Shown one piece after another: positions 17,225 to 26,985 of a stretch of 64,000 bases of DNA. The stretch covers positions 81,268 through 145,267 of the forward strand of contig JASMLP010000147.1 in the NCBI GenBank assembly GCA_030748635.1. The letters are read 5' to 3'. Origin of the DNA: Planctomycetota bacterium. Its GTDB lineage: Bacteria > Planctomycetota > JACQVV01 > JASMLP01. Made by a program: the position numbers and the translations under genes. Numbering within the stretch: the stretch's first letter is position 1; each line of letters opens with the position of its first letter. The notes under the pieces were generated by a model, which saw only the letters and a list, made by a program, of their open reading frames with translations, was not told where the DNA came from and made no database searches.

Positions 17225-18835
17225 TTACCTCGGTTGTGCGGATGCATTTTCCAGGACGGTTCTGGCCGCCAGTCGCCCCGGTCCCCCGGTCAAACCACCG
17301 CCCGGATGACAACCCGATCCGCCGAGAAACAGTCCTTCGATCGGAGTTTTATACCGTGCCCAACCGGGCATAGGACGCATGAGAAATCGCTGCGAAAGAG
17401 ACATCTCACCGTGATGAAGATGTCCCTCGTGTACTCCAAAAGATCGCTCGAAATCCGGAGGAACGAGGACACGTCGGTCCGTGAGATGTTCCGAAAAAGA
17501 AGAGGACCGTTTCTCCAACTCCTGAGTCACAGACTCTCCAATTTTCTGTGCCCATCCGTCCCAATTTCCTCCATCGGGTCGGTCAGGAACAAACCGGACC
17601 AGAACACTCATTCCAAGCGTTTCCCTGACACCGCCTTCCCCGACCGCGAGACCTGGCAAAATCGCTTCCGCAACCAGATTTTTTGTATCGAACTGCCCTA
17701 ACCGGGCCGCATCGGACGCCCTCTCGACCTCCTCGAGTCCATCTCCAAGAAATATCCTCCCCCGATTGACCCGCGCAGATTGCTCACGATCAAGCCCTTT
17801 CCACTGAGGTTCGTCGGAAAGCAGGAATTGAACCCGTGCGGATGCCCCCCGGTATCGAATGTGCGTAACAGCCCGAACAAAGGAGGGATCGAGCTTGGGC
17901 GCTCCGACCAGATTCAGAAACGTACTCCTCGGGTCCAGGCCGGAGATCACCACGGAGGCCTGATGCTCTGTTCCATCCGCCAAGACAACGCCACGAACCT
18001 CCTCCGCCTCGACCACAATCGACCGAACCTCTTCTCCATAATTAATTTGCGCTCCGAAGGACTTGACGCAAGCCTCCAAAGCGCAAATCCAGGACCTCAT
18101 CCCCCCTAACGGCGTACACCACCTGGGCGCCCACTCACCACCGAAACCGCAATGATGCAACAAGAAAAGAGCCGCCGTTCCAGGTGCCATCGGTCCCTGA
18201 GGTTGCGCCGTCCAGATAGGCGCCGAAAGGAGAGCTTTGAGAGATTCGGACTCAAACCACTCATCCAGAAAATCGGAAAGTGACATGGGAAGAGTTCTCA
18301 GGAGTCGATTCATCCCCCTCTTTCCGAGCCCCCTCAACCTCCATCCGGTTTTCAGAATATGAAAGAGGCCCGAAGGCGTTCTCAACGCTGAAAGATCCGG
18401 TGGCAACTCTTCCTGTAAACGAGCCAGAAAAGAGCTCCATTCTCCTACCTCCTGACAGAAAGAACCCCATCGAGACGCGTCCCGCTCTGAAAGTGAGCGG
18501 ATTACAGATCGGGAGTCCCCTTCTCCCCAAATAACCGGATTCCCCTCCCGACGCAAAAGCGTCGTCACAGAGGAGCACTCCTGCTTGGAGCCGATACCAA
18601 AACTCTCCAGACCCAGTTCCCGGATCACCTTATCAGAAAAAAGCGCGAGATCATGAAGCCCAACGGGAAGAGGCACTTCGGGCCAGACCTCTTCGACCGA
18701 CATCAAGCCTCCCGGCTCATCTCTGCGTTCACAAACCAGAACCCTCCGTCCAGCCTTCGCGAGCAGTGCCGCTGCCACCAACCCGTTGTGACCAGCACCG
18801 ATCAAGATAACATCCCAACGGTCTTTCCGACTCAT
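17225..18835 (-). CDS. FAD-dependent NAD(P)-binding oxidoreductase, phytoene desaturase/CrtI-like
   Basis: DVILIGAGHNGLVAAALLAKAGRRVLVCERRDEPGG Rossmann/FAD motif; C-terminal GLFLGGSGCHPGGGLTGGPGRLAA. Start trimmed to MSRKDRWD. Confidence 0.85.
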   Translation of the reverse strand: MSRKDRWDVILIGAGHNGLVAAALLAKAGRRVLVCERRDEPGGLMSVEEVWPEVPLPVGLHDLALFSDKVIRELGLESFGIGSKQECSSVTTLLRREGNPVIWGEGDSRSVIRSLSERDASRWGSFCQEVGEWSSFLARLQEELPPDLSALRTPSGLFHILKTGWRLRGLGKRGMNRLLRTLPMSLSDFLDEWFESESLKALLSAPIWTAQPQGPMAPGTAALFLLHHCGFGGEWAPRWCTPLGGMRSWICALEACVKSFGAQINYGEEVRSIVVEAEEVRGVVLADGTEHQASVVISGLDPRSTFLNLVGAPKLDPSFVRAVTHIRYRGASARVQFLLSDEPQWKGLDREQSARVNRGRIFLGDGLEEVERASDAARLGQFDTKNLVAEAILPGLAVGEGGVRETLGMSVLVRFVPDRPDGGNWDGWAQKIGESVTQELEKRSSSFSEHLTDRRVLVPPDFERSFGVHEGHLHHGEMSLSQRFLMRPMPGWARYKTPIEGLFLGGSGCHPGGGLTGGPGRLAARTVLENASAQPR

Positions 18836-18974
18836 TACCAGAGACCTTCTGAATACCCCATGAAACAAGAGTATGAATCAGTAAAAAGCTTCCGGCATGA
18901 TAGCGCGACCGACCCTCAATTTTCCAACCTGAGATCAAATTCAATCGGAGGGAACCGACTCGAACGACAAATGA

Positions 18975-20459
18975 GTGGGGCCTTCCACCCCCTTGGTAAA
19001 CCGATCACTCCAGAGCTACCATGTACATGTGCTTCCGCGACAAATTTCCTTCGAAACCGAAATCGGAACCCTCCAGATCACATGGAGTCAACAAGGCATC
19101 CGAAGCCTCCATCTGCCCACAAAGCCCCAGAATCCTTCCCCATCCAACCCGACCTCTCTTCCTGGGACGATTCGCCGACTGATTCACTCCTTGATACGCT
19201 GGAGCAAGGGAATCAACACTCGATTTCCGCTCCTTCCTCTCGACCTCGACGGTTATAGCCGCCTCGAAAAGGAGGTTTATCATGCCACCCAGCAAGTGGC
19301 ATGGGGTCAAGTCTCGACCTACGGCCAAATCGCGCGTGACATCGATCGTCCGCGCGCCGCACGAGCCGTTGGGCGTGCCCTCGGAAAGAATCCGATCCCT
19401 CTCCTCATCCCCTGTCACCGCATTCTCACCAGCACAGGATCCATCGGCGGATTCAGCGCTCCAGGAGGCATTCCTAGCAAATATCGGCTACTAGCCCTCG
19501 AAGAGGTGTTCGTCCCACAAGAGGAGTTGCGCCGATCGGCACTTCGCTTGACACCTCCAGAAAATTTTCATCTGGAAAACACCGTAACCAGTCACGGATG
19601 GTTCGACCTCTCCCCTTTCCGGTGGCAACACCAACGAAAAACCCTGACCGTTCCCTTTCATCTAACCAATCAAAAAACGACAACCGCTCAGATCCGTCAA
19701 TCTCCACGTTCCGGTTGTCTCCAGATTCACCTGTACCACACAACCGCCGAACTCCAGCCCGACAACCGCAAAAGTCTTCGTCGTTCCCTGAAACGCATGT
19801 TCCAGTTCCACCAAGACATCGATTCTCTCGAAAACCTTCGCGATGAATTTCCGCACTTGCGAAAAATCTTGAGCCCCAGACGAATCCGACTACTTGCCGC
19901 TTCGTCGGTTTTCGAAGACGTGATCAAAACTCTCGCCACCACCAACTGCTCCTGGAACCTGACTCGACAGATCACTCGGTCCCTGGTCCATGAACTGGGT
20001 TACGACGCGCCCGGTGGTTTACGCACATTTCCCACCGCCTCGACCCTAGCCCGAACCCAGGAGTGTTTTTTACGACAGTCGATTCGTGCCGGATACCGAG
20101 CTCCTTTTATTCTCGAACTAGCTCGCCGAGTCGATGCTGGGGAAATCGACCCGGAATCCTGGCCTCACCCCGAACAAGATCCGGCGACTGTTCGCCATCA
20201 AGTTTCGTCCATCCGAGGGCTAGGTCCTTATGGAACTTCCCATCTGATGCGACTACTCGGCCACTTCGAAGAACTGAGTATCGACTCGTGGTGTCGACGA
20301 AGATACCGTACACTCTTTCCTCACCGAAAACATTCCGACTCGGCCATCAATAAGCATTACCAGCGCTACGGAAAGCTTCGAGGACTTGTGTTCTGGCTCG
20401 AACTGACCCGCGACTGGCACGATGCGTCAGGACGTTTTGTGCTCTCCAACATTTCATGA
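18975..20459 (+). CDS. MGMT (O6-alkylguanine-DNA alkyltransferase) fused to HhH-GPD (AlkA/OGG-like) DNA glycosylase
   Basis: MGMT part: GQVSTYGQIARDI..RAVGRALGKNPIPLLIPCHRIL. Glycosylase part: SSVFEDVIKTLATTNCSWNLT..FPTASTLA..GYRAPFILELA..SSIRGLGPYGTSHLMRLLGHFEELSIDSW. Confidence 0.8.
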   Translation: MGPSTPLVNRSLQSYHVHVLPRQISFETEIGTLQITWSQQGIRSLHLPTKPQNPSPSNPTSLPGTIRRLIHSLIRWSKGINTRFPLLPLDLDGYSRLEKEVYHATQQVAWGQVSTYGQIARDIDRPRAARAVGRALGKNPIPLLIPCHRILTSTGSIGGFSAPGGIPSKYRLLALEEVFVPQEELRRSALRLTPPENFHLENTVTSHGWFDLSPFRWQHQRKTLTVPFHLTNQKTTTAQIRQSPRSGCLQIHLYHTTAELQPDNRKSLRRSLKRMFQFHQDIDSLENLRDEFPHLRKILSPRRIRLLAASSVFEDVIKTLATTNCSWNLTRQITRSLVHELGYDAPGGLRTFPTASTLARTQECFLRQSIRAGYRAPFILELARRVDAGEIDPESWPHPEQDPATVRHQVSSIRGLGPYGTSHLMRLLGHFEELSIDSWCRRRYRTLFPHRKHSDSAINKHYQRYGKLRGLVFWLELTRDWHDASGRFVLSNIS

Positions 20460-21457
20460 CTACCTTCGACCCAACCAAACACCTTCTCTCTCACCGATTA
20501 CACGGATTCGGTCCTCATGAAGGAAGCCTCTCCTCTTTGGAGTCGGCTCTCGCCACTTCCGTCCGACATATCGAAATCGACACACGAGTCACCGGTGACG
20601 GAGAATTGATGGTGCTACACGATGCCAAACTCGATCGCGTCACCAACTCAGAAGGATGGGTCCGTGAGTTCAGAAGTTCCCTCCAGGGGCCGATGACCTT
20701 TCTGGGGGAACCCGAAGAACCGGTTCCCACCCTCGACGCATTTCTGGAAACCGTCAAGCGCGGACGAAGCGACACAACCATCTTTATCGATATCAAAGAT
20801 CATGGCACCGAAACCGAACACATTCGCCTGGTCGAAAAACACGACCTGGTTGAAAGAACCTGGTTTCTCAGCTGGATTCCCGAAGCGCTAGCCCGAATTC
20901 ACCAACTCAACAAAAACATCCCGATCTGTTTCTGCTATTTACCCCTCATCCGATGGAAACGTGCTGCCGTTTTTCTGGCCCAGAGACCCCGCATGTTGCA
21001 ACGTATACAACCGATAGCCACCCGAAAGGGATGGGGAAACATGGATGAAGTCCATTTCCATATCAACGACTTCGACGTCCCGGTAAATCCTTCGGGACTT
21101 CTCATGGAGCGTGGCCTAGGTTGCCCGATTCATCTCCTGCAGAACTTACCGGATGGAAATCTCGGAGACATGATTCGAGCGTCCGGTGGCGGAATCGGTC
21201 TAACCCCCCCCTCGATCACCACCGCGGCCTATCTCGAGCAAGCCCGAGAAGAAGGGTTTCACACTCTCCTTTTCCACATCGACACACCCCGCAGAATTCT
21301 CGATACCTACGAAAATTGTCAGCCCGATTTCATATCCACCGACCGAGCCGATCTGTTCGATTTCGACTGGGCTGAAATCAAACCTAGACGGCGGCGGAAA
21401 CAATCTCGGAACGTAAAAGCGGAAATTTCTCCAGATACCCCTTCCGCTCCCGCTTGA
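20456..21457 (+). CDS. Glycerophosphodiester phosphodiesterase family protein
   Basis: SHRLHGFGPHEGSLSSLESALATSVRHIEIDTRVTGDGELMVLHDAKLDRVTN; ATGA overlap with upstream gene. Confidence 0.82.
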   Translation: MTTFDPTKHLLSHRLHGFGPHEGSLSSLESALATSVRHIEIDTRVTGDGELMVLHDAKLDRVTNSEGWVREFRSSLQGPMTFLGEPEEPVPTLDAFLETVKRGRSDTTIFIDIKDHGTETEHIRLVEKHDLVERTWFLSWIPEALARIHQLNKNIPICFCYLPLIRWKRAAVFLAQRPRMLQRIQPIATRKGWGNMDEVHFHINDFDVPVNPSGLLMERGLGCPIHLLQNLPDGNLGDMIRASGGGIGLTPPSITTAAYLEQAREEGFHTLLFHIDTPRRILDTYENCQPDFISTDRADLFDFDWAEIKPRRRRKQSRNVKAEISPDTPSAPA

Positions 21458-22946
21458 GTCGAACCAGGTGCCGCTGGTACTCGTCTGTTCGCTGCTGGGA
21501 TTCATACATCAGGCGAGGACACAACAAGAAAGCGTCCTCTTCTCCGATACCGGGAACATGCGTGGCCACCTGGAAACCGAAATCCGGATCTTGTTCCCAC
21601 TCGATGGTTCCTTCAGCAATCCCCTTGACGATCGCAGAAGAGTGGCGAATCTTGACCTTGACCCCTTCCCCGTGTTCACCCCCGCCGCCAACCCAACCCG
21701 TATTCATCAGGTAAACTTCGATCGGATTCTGATCCATCAACTCGAACAATCGGTTTCCCTGGTGGTCGTGACGAAGAGGAAAGAAAGGATTCGTGCCGGG
21801 AATACGTAAACTCTTTCCGGCCTCCGCCGCTCCACCGGCAGAAGTCCCCATCGTTTCACCCAGCATGAAATAGGCCGCCGCTTGCTCCAAGCTCAATCGA
21901 GCCACTGCTGGAATGACGTTCTGACTCCGGTTGAGTATGAGAAGAAAATCCGGACGCTGAATCTGATTCGCGGCCGCCGCCCCCTCGATATCGGCCATAC
22001 GAACCACCGCTCGGCCGTTCTGGGTATAGCTATCGTCGAAAAAATCGAGATCTCCCTGAGCATTCTGAGAAACATTCTCGATCCAGGCTGTCGATTCCTT
22101 CACCGCGCGAGTGATGACCGGCTCGGATTCCTCACTCAGTCCATAGGTCTTGGCAAAGCAACCGTTCTCGGTGGCATACACACGACCGTTGGGCATCCAG
22201 GCCACGAAATCGTCCTGAACCGGCATGGAATGGTTCTGCTCGGTAAAGGTCGTGGTGGTTTTTCCTGTTCCCGAAAGCCCCACGATCAACCCCACCTTCT
22301 GGGTCCCTTGAACCGGGATGATCTTGCAACCCGCATGAAGAGGCAATCCACCGCGTTCAAAAACTCTTTGATTCCACATTCGCAAGCCACTTTTTTTCGA
22401 CTCGCCAAAGTAGTCAGTACCCAGGACTCGCGTCACCCCTTGCTCCAGAAACACGGCGATCACTCGCTCATCCGGATACCCGGCAGCCTTCAGTCCACCC
22501 GTATAGATAATGGTAAGCTCCGGCTCGAAAGTGTCCGAATCAACCGGGTCCAAGGGATAGTAAAGAACCTGCTGCATAGCGGCCACATTGGCGTTTTCCG
22601 AATCGATGATCAAGCGGGCCCGAGTTCGAAATTCCGGATCATCACCGATATACCCATCGATGATAATCACTTCTCGATCCAGCAGATACTCATCCTGCAG
22701 CCGACAGATCTCCGCTCCCTTTTCGACCGACAAACACTGACCACTGAAATCGTCAGGTTGGTCTGTCACAAAAAACGTAGATGCGTTGGATCGAGCGAGA
22801 ACCTCGGTCGTCGTGTTCAAATTTCCGTAACACGTCTGACGGACATTGGGTTGCTTGCCCGCCAAAATCCGCAAGTCATCGACCGTTGGATTACGATAGA
22901 TCTTACGGGCTTTCACTGGAACACCGACCGATCGGAGGGTAGGCAT
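21384..22946 (-). CDS. pckA: Phosphoenolpyruvate carboxykinase (ATP)
   Basis: GLIVGLSGTGKTTTT, DDFVAWMPNGRVYATENGCFAKTYGL, MNTGWVGGGGEHGEGVKVKI. Start trimmed to MPTLRSVG. Confidence 0.93.
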   Translation of the reverse strand: MPTLRSVGVPVKARKIYRNPTVDDLRILAGKQPNVRQTCYGNLNTTTEVLARSNASTFFVTDQPDDFSGQCLSVEKGAEICRLQDEYLLDREVIIIDGYIGDDPEFRTRARLIIDSENANVAAMQQVLYYPLDPVDSDTFEPELTIIYTGGLKAAGYPDERVIAVFLEQGVTRVLGTDYFGESKKSGLRMWNQRVFERGGLPLHAGCKIIPVQGTQKVGLIVGLSGTGKTTTTFTEQNHSMPVQDDFVAWMPNGRVYATENGCFAKTYGLSEESEPVITRAVKESTAWIENVSQNAQGDLDFFDDSYTQNGRAVVRMADIEGAAAANQIQRPDFLLILNRSQNVIPAVARLSLEQAAAYFMLGETMGTSAGGAAEAGKSLRIPGTNPFFPLRHDHQGNRLFELMDQNPIEVYLMNTGWVGGGGEHGEGVKVKIRHSSAIVKGIAEGTIEWEQDPDFGFQVATHVPGIGEEDAFLLCPRLMYESQQRTDEYQRHLVRLKRERKGYLEKFPLLRSEIVSAAV

Positions 22947-23169
22947 GAATCTTCTCCCAAAACACATGCAATGTTGCGAACCGGAACCGGGGCGATGAGT
23001 TTAGCGGCCTGGTACCCTGTCGCAAGGGGAAAAGCCTACGCCGAAAGAAGGATTTCGTCCAGAAGTAAGGTTCTCCTAGCCGATCCGACAATCCAAACCG
23101 AAATGCCTCGAAAGACCCGATAGGGCCCGTTTCTTTTCGAAAACATACCTGAACAACAACTTAGGCAGA

Positions 23170-23868
23170 CTACCTCCCAACCCGAGCCAGATGAATCCGG
23201 TCGGGATCGATCCCTCTGGAGCCGCCAAACATTTCCGTCGCTTGCCCAATTCCCCGAGTCGAAGGCTGGGTCGACCAGTAAGTCATCCCGGTGCGCTTCC
23301 CGTTCGCATCGCATTTCCATTTCATGAAAATGACCGAATGACCCGATCCGGAGTGGCGCCAAAACTGAACGAAGTCGCCAGGACGTGCTCGAGACAGGGG
23401 AACTTCACGTCCGATTCCATACTCGGTAATCGCCGACTGTGAGCAGAGAAGATTGGAGCGGGATCCAAACCAACGCCCCCGGAAACGCCTCAAACTGGTT
23501 GCATCCAGGTCGATAATCCGAAAAGGACGTTTCGAGAGACGACACCACTGTTCATAGGAGCGAAAAAACACCTCGAAGGTAAGTCCACAACAATAAGCCC
23601 GTCCCTGAGGATCCCCTTTGGCGAAAACCTCTCCGCGGTATATCAAGTCCCGGGTATTTCCAGCCCATGAAGAACCTCGAGGCCAGTAATAGGCGTGAGT
23701 ACCGTTGGCGGGATAAGTCCGCATGACGGAAAGGACTATTCGACTGAAATCCTTGGCCCGAGGTATCGAGTCCCGAAGTTCACCCTTTTCAGCAACTCCG
23801 AATCGGCATGTACACCCCAGAAGTACAGCCCAAAGGAACACGGTCCGAACAGCGACTCTTTGATTCAT
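23170..23868 (-). CDS. Secreted NlpC/P60-like (papain-fold amidase-like) protein
   Basis: Signal peptide; RAYCCGLTFEVFFR putative Cys and ARPGDFVQFWRHSGSGHSVIFMKW putative His region. Confidence 0.55.
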   Translation of the reverse strand: MNQRVAVRTVFLWAVLLGCTCRFGVAEKGELRDSIPRAKDFSRIVLSVMRTYPANGTHAYYWPRGSSWAGNTRDLIYRGEVFAKGDPQGRAYCCGLTFEVFFRSYEQWCRLSKRPFRIIDLDATSLRRFRGRWFGSRSNLLCSQSAITEYGIGREVPLSRARPGDFVQFWRHSGSGHSVIFMKWKCDANGKRTGMTYWSTQPSTRGIGQATEMFGGSRGIDPDRIHLARVGR

Positions 23869-23978
23869 CAAGAAAATTGTACGTTCCCTTTCTCTCACCA
23901 CAACCCAGTCCTTGATGGACCCAAGCCCTCACCCGACCTACAATGCGGAGCCACAAAGCAGGCCTACCCAAAAACCAG

Positions 23979-25844
23979 ATGCCCACCCATACCCAACCCA
24001 ACGAGCCGGAGAAACCTCGCCAGAAGGAGCTAGAGCTTCTGGCCAATGTCACCGAACACCTGACCGCCGGTCGAGACTCGGATACGTTTCTGGACTCGAT
24101 TCTTGAAGGCGCTACGGAAGTACTCGATGCTCAAAGAGGATCCATTCTGGTTGTTGATGCCCCTCACGATTATCTGAGCATGCGAGCCGCCCGTGGCATC
24201 CCTGAGGATATCCAGTCCCGAGTTCGAGTACATCCCGGCAAAGGCCTTGCGGGAAAGGTTGCTCTGACGGGAGAACCCATATTCATTCAAGATATTCAGA
24301 CGCAAGATAATCGTGAAAACGGAGAAGATCGATCCGGCTACAAGGATCGTTCGGCCATTCTCCTGCCACTCAAGATTTCGGGACGCGTTCTTGGAGTGAT
24401 CAACTTCAACAACAAACGCACAGAATCTTTCAACGAGGAAGATTTCCGCATTGCCCAGGTGATCGCCAATCAGGTCGCCCTCGCTCTCCATCAAGACGAA
24501 CTCCTGAGGGAACGTTTAGAAAAAGAGAGGGCCCAAAAGGATCTCTCAACCCTCACAGAAGATTACGCCAAGCTCTCCGGTCGTCTTTCCGCCCTCCAGC
24601 TCGTCACCTACGTCACCGACCATCTCGTTTCGGACCCTGATCTCCAGAATGTTCTGGAAATGATTGTCGAACAATCCACTCGCTTACTCGATGCGCAACG
24701 CGCCTCGATCATGCTCTTCGAAGAAAACTCCCAGGTTATGAAAATTCGAGCCGCCAAGGGTGTTCCCGAAGAAATCATGGAAAAAGCCCGAGTCCAACCG
24801 GGTCAAGGAATCGCCGGCCAGGTGGTCGAAACGGGTGAGGCTTTGTTGATACGGGATATCGATGAGTTTCTCTCTGGAAAAACGGACACCGACGCGAACA
24901 ACTCCTCTTACCAGACCAAATCGGCCCTCTGCATTCCCTTAGGTGTACGACGTTCCATCTTCGGTGCTCTCAACCTCAACGACAAAAAGGGAAATCAGAG
25001 TTTTACCGAAGAAGACCTCCTTCTGGGTCAATTGATCGCGAACCAGGCCTCGATCGCGGTCCACAACGCCAAGCTGACCGGAAGCTTTCTCGAGAACCAG
25101 AAGATTCGCCAAGCTCTCGATATCGCCAAAACCATTCAGCAGCAATTTCTGCCCAACCAGGCCCCCCAGATGAAAAACATCGATCTTGCCGGTCGTTCCA
25201 TCGCCTGCGACGCCATTGGTGGTGACTATTTTGACTATTTCCCCACCAATGACTCTCAAGTTGGAATCGTAATCGGCGATGTTTCAGGTCACGGCATCGG
25301 CGCGGCCCTGGTCATGGCAACAGCTCGTGCATTTTTAAGAGCGCTGAGTGGACTCTCTACCAACATCGGAAAAATCTTTTTCCGCGTGAACAACCTGCTG
25401 TCAGAAGACACCCGAGACGACAGCTTCATGACCCTATTCCTCGGCACTCTGGACACCGATTCTGGTTGCCTCCAGTACGCGTCGGCAGGGCACGACGCCC
25501 CCTTGCTATTCCGAAAATCGGCCGGAACAGTGGAAGAACTCATGAGTACGGGTCTTCCCATGGGAATGGTCGAAGATATCGACTATCCCACCGCAGAGGT
25601 CTCCGGTCTCGCCCCAGGAGACACGCTTCTCTTTTCCACCGATGGAGTCTGGGAAGCCCGAAACAAGGAGAAGGAAGCCTTCGGCCGCCCTCGCCTGAAA
25701 CAACTCCTGATCGACCTCTCCGACCACTCTTCCGAAGACATCGTGAACCGGGTTCACGAACACATTCTCGAGTTCTGTGATGGCATACCGATCAATGATG
25801 ACTTCAGTCTTGTTGTTGCCAAAATCCAGGACAACCAAGCTTGA
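23979..25844 (+). CDS. Tandem-GAF SpoIIE-type PP2C phosphatase
   Basis: Two GAF domains (LLDAQRASIMLFEENSQVMKIRAAKGVPEEI; preceding similar copy) plus DAIGGDYFDYFPTNDSQVGIVIGDVSGHGIGAALVMA...YASAGHDAPLL. Confidence 0.88.
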   Translation: MPTHTQPNEPEKPRQKELELLANVTEHLTAGRDSDTFLDSILEGATEVLDAQRGSILVVDAPHDYLSMRAARGIPEDIQSRVRVHPGKGLAGKVALTGEPIFIQDIQTQDNRENGEDRSGYKDRSAILLPLKISGRVLGVINFNNKRTESFNEEDFRIAQVIANQVALALHQDELLRERLEKERAQKDLSTLTEDYAKLSGRLSALQLVTYVTDHLVSDPDLQNVLEMIVEQSTRLLDAQRASIMLFEENSQVMKIRAAKGVPEEIMEKARVQPGQGIAGQVVETGEALLIRDIDEFLSGKTDTDANNSSYQTKSALCIPLGVRRSIFGALNLNDKKGNQSFTEEDLLLGQLIANQASIAVHNAKLTGSFLENQKIRQALDIAKTIQQQFLPNQAPQMKNIDLAGRSIACDAIGGDYFDYFPTNDSQVGIVIGDVSGHGIGAALVMATARAFLRALSGLSTNIGKIFFRVNNLLSEDTRDDSFMTLFLGTLDTDSGCLQYASAGHDAPLLFRKSAGTVEELMSTGLPMGMVEDIDYPTAEVSGLAPGDTLLFSTDGVWEARNKEKEAFGRPRLKQLLIDLSDHSSEDIVNRVHEHILEFCDGIPINDDFSLVVAKIQDNQA

Positions 25845-26602
25845 CCCCCAAAAAACGTGTGGTCTTGATCACCGGCGCCTCCAGCGGCATCGGAGAAGAG
25901 CTTTCCCGACGACTTGCCAGTCGAGGCGACCAGATCGGACTTCTCGCTCGTCGCTCCGAACAACTCGAATCCATCGCGAGTTCGATCCGAGATCAAGGGG
26001 GAAACGCCCTGGCTCTACCCGCCGACGTCCGGGAAAAAGATTCTATCTGCCAGGCGCTCTCTCGGCTTCTCGACCAATGGGGCCGACTGGACACTCTTAT
26101 CGTAGGCGCCGGCGTCATCCACCGAAAACCGATACAGAAACAGACCACAGAGGAACTGCTCCAAACCGTTGAGATCAACCTGCTTGGGGCCATAGCCACG
26201 ATTCATGCCACTCTGCCCACCTTCCTTCAACAGCAGGAAGGTCACATCGTTGGCATAACCAGCTTGGCCGGATACCGAGGCCTTTCCTGGGCCGGATCCT
26301 ACTCGGCCAGCAAAGCGGGACTTTCCAACTACCTGGAAGCTCTGCGAGTCGAACTTCAACCGATGGGGATCTCGGTCACTGACCTCCGCCCCGGATTCAT
26401 CTCGACCGCAATGACCGACGACTCCCCGATCTGGACTCCCCAGATCATGCCGGTTGAACGAGCCGTGGACCGCATGATTCGCGCGATCGACCGACGTCCC
26501 TCTGTCTATTCGTTCCCACCCCCTTTCTCCTGGTTCATTCGCCTCTCGAGGATGCTTCCCAATCGGTTATACGATCTTTTCGCCCGCCAATTTCTGGTGT
26601 GA
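25841..26602 (+). CDS. Short-chain dehydrogenase/reductase
   Basis: TTG start overlapping upstream stop; VVLITGASSGIGEELSRRLA, YSASKAGLSNY catalytic motif. Confidence 0.9.
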   Translation: MTPKKRVVLITGASSGIGEELSRRLASRGDQIGLLARRSEQLESIASSIRDQGGNALALPADVREKDSICQALSRLLDQWGRLDTLIVGAGVIHRKPIQKQTTEELLQTVEINLLGAIATIHATLPTFLQQQEGHIVGITSLAGYRGLSWAGSYSASKAGLSNYLEALRVELQPMGISVTDLRPGFISTAMTDDSPIWTPQIMPVERAVDRMIRAIDRRPSVYSFPPPFSWFIRLSRMLPNRLYDLFARQFLV

Positions 26603-26748
26603 AGAGTTTTCAAACGACGAAAATATAAAAATATTCCAAAAATCGTTCGATTACCTTGCCCTCCCTCCCGTCACACCCCACTCTTTGGATGTAGTCGAAT
26701 CAAAAGTCCCATCTGGCGCCTCGTTAGCTTGCGAAACAACCCCCCCAG

Positions 26749-26792
26749 CGGCTCGTAGTCACCCCCCCCGTGACTGCGGGCCGTTATTTTTT
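26749..26792 (+). terminator. Intrinsic terminator between the SDR gene and the greA-like gene
   Basis: 14-bp stem cggctcgtagtcac / gtgactgcgggccg (two G-U), C7 loop, followed by ttatttttt. Confidence 0.85.
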
Positions 26793-26985
26793 GGGTATTT
26801 TGCGTATTCTCCTCCCAGATTCTGGGGTCGAAAATGCGCTTTTCATGCCCATTCAAACTCGATACCGCTGGACCAAAAACCCTGTCATCTCCACGTTTCC
26901 TGGTCCACCTCCTTGAAAAGATACTCACGCTCACTACACTCAACCCAAAACCTGAAGAACCGATCAACCAAAGAGGGCTCCCTAC

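Noticed and set aside
21882-23123. 413-aa ORF antisense to pckA
   Set aside because: Opposite strand carries unmistakable PEPCK motifs; antisense ORF is a by-product of codon bias.
26611-26700. tmRNA-like string (aaacgacgaaaat, reading N-D-E-N)
   Set aside because: No tRNA-like ends, no plausible short tag with stop, and no pseudoknot flanks; coincidental.
26680-26710. tRNA T-arm-like string (tagtcgaatc)
   Set aside because: Flanking 5-bp stem does not pair and no acceptor or anticodon arms can be drawn.
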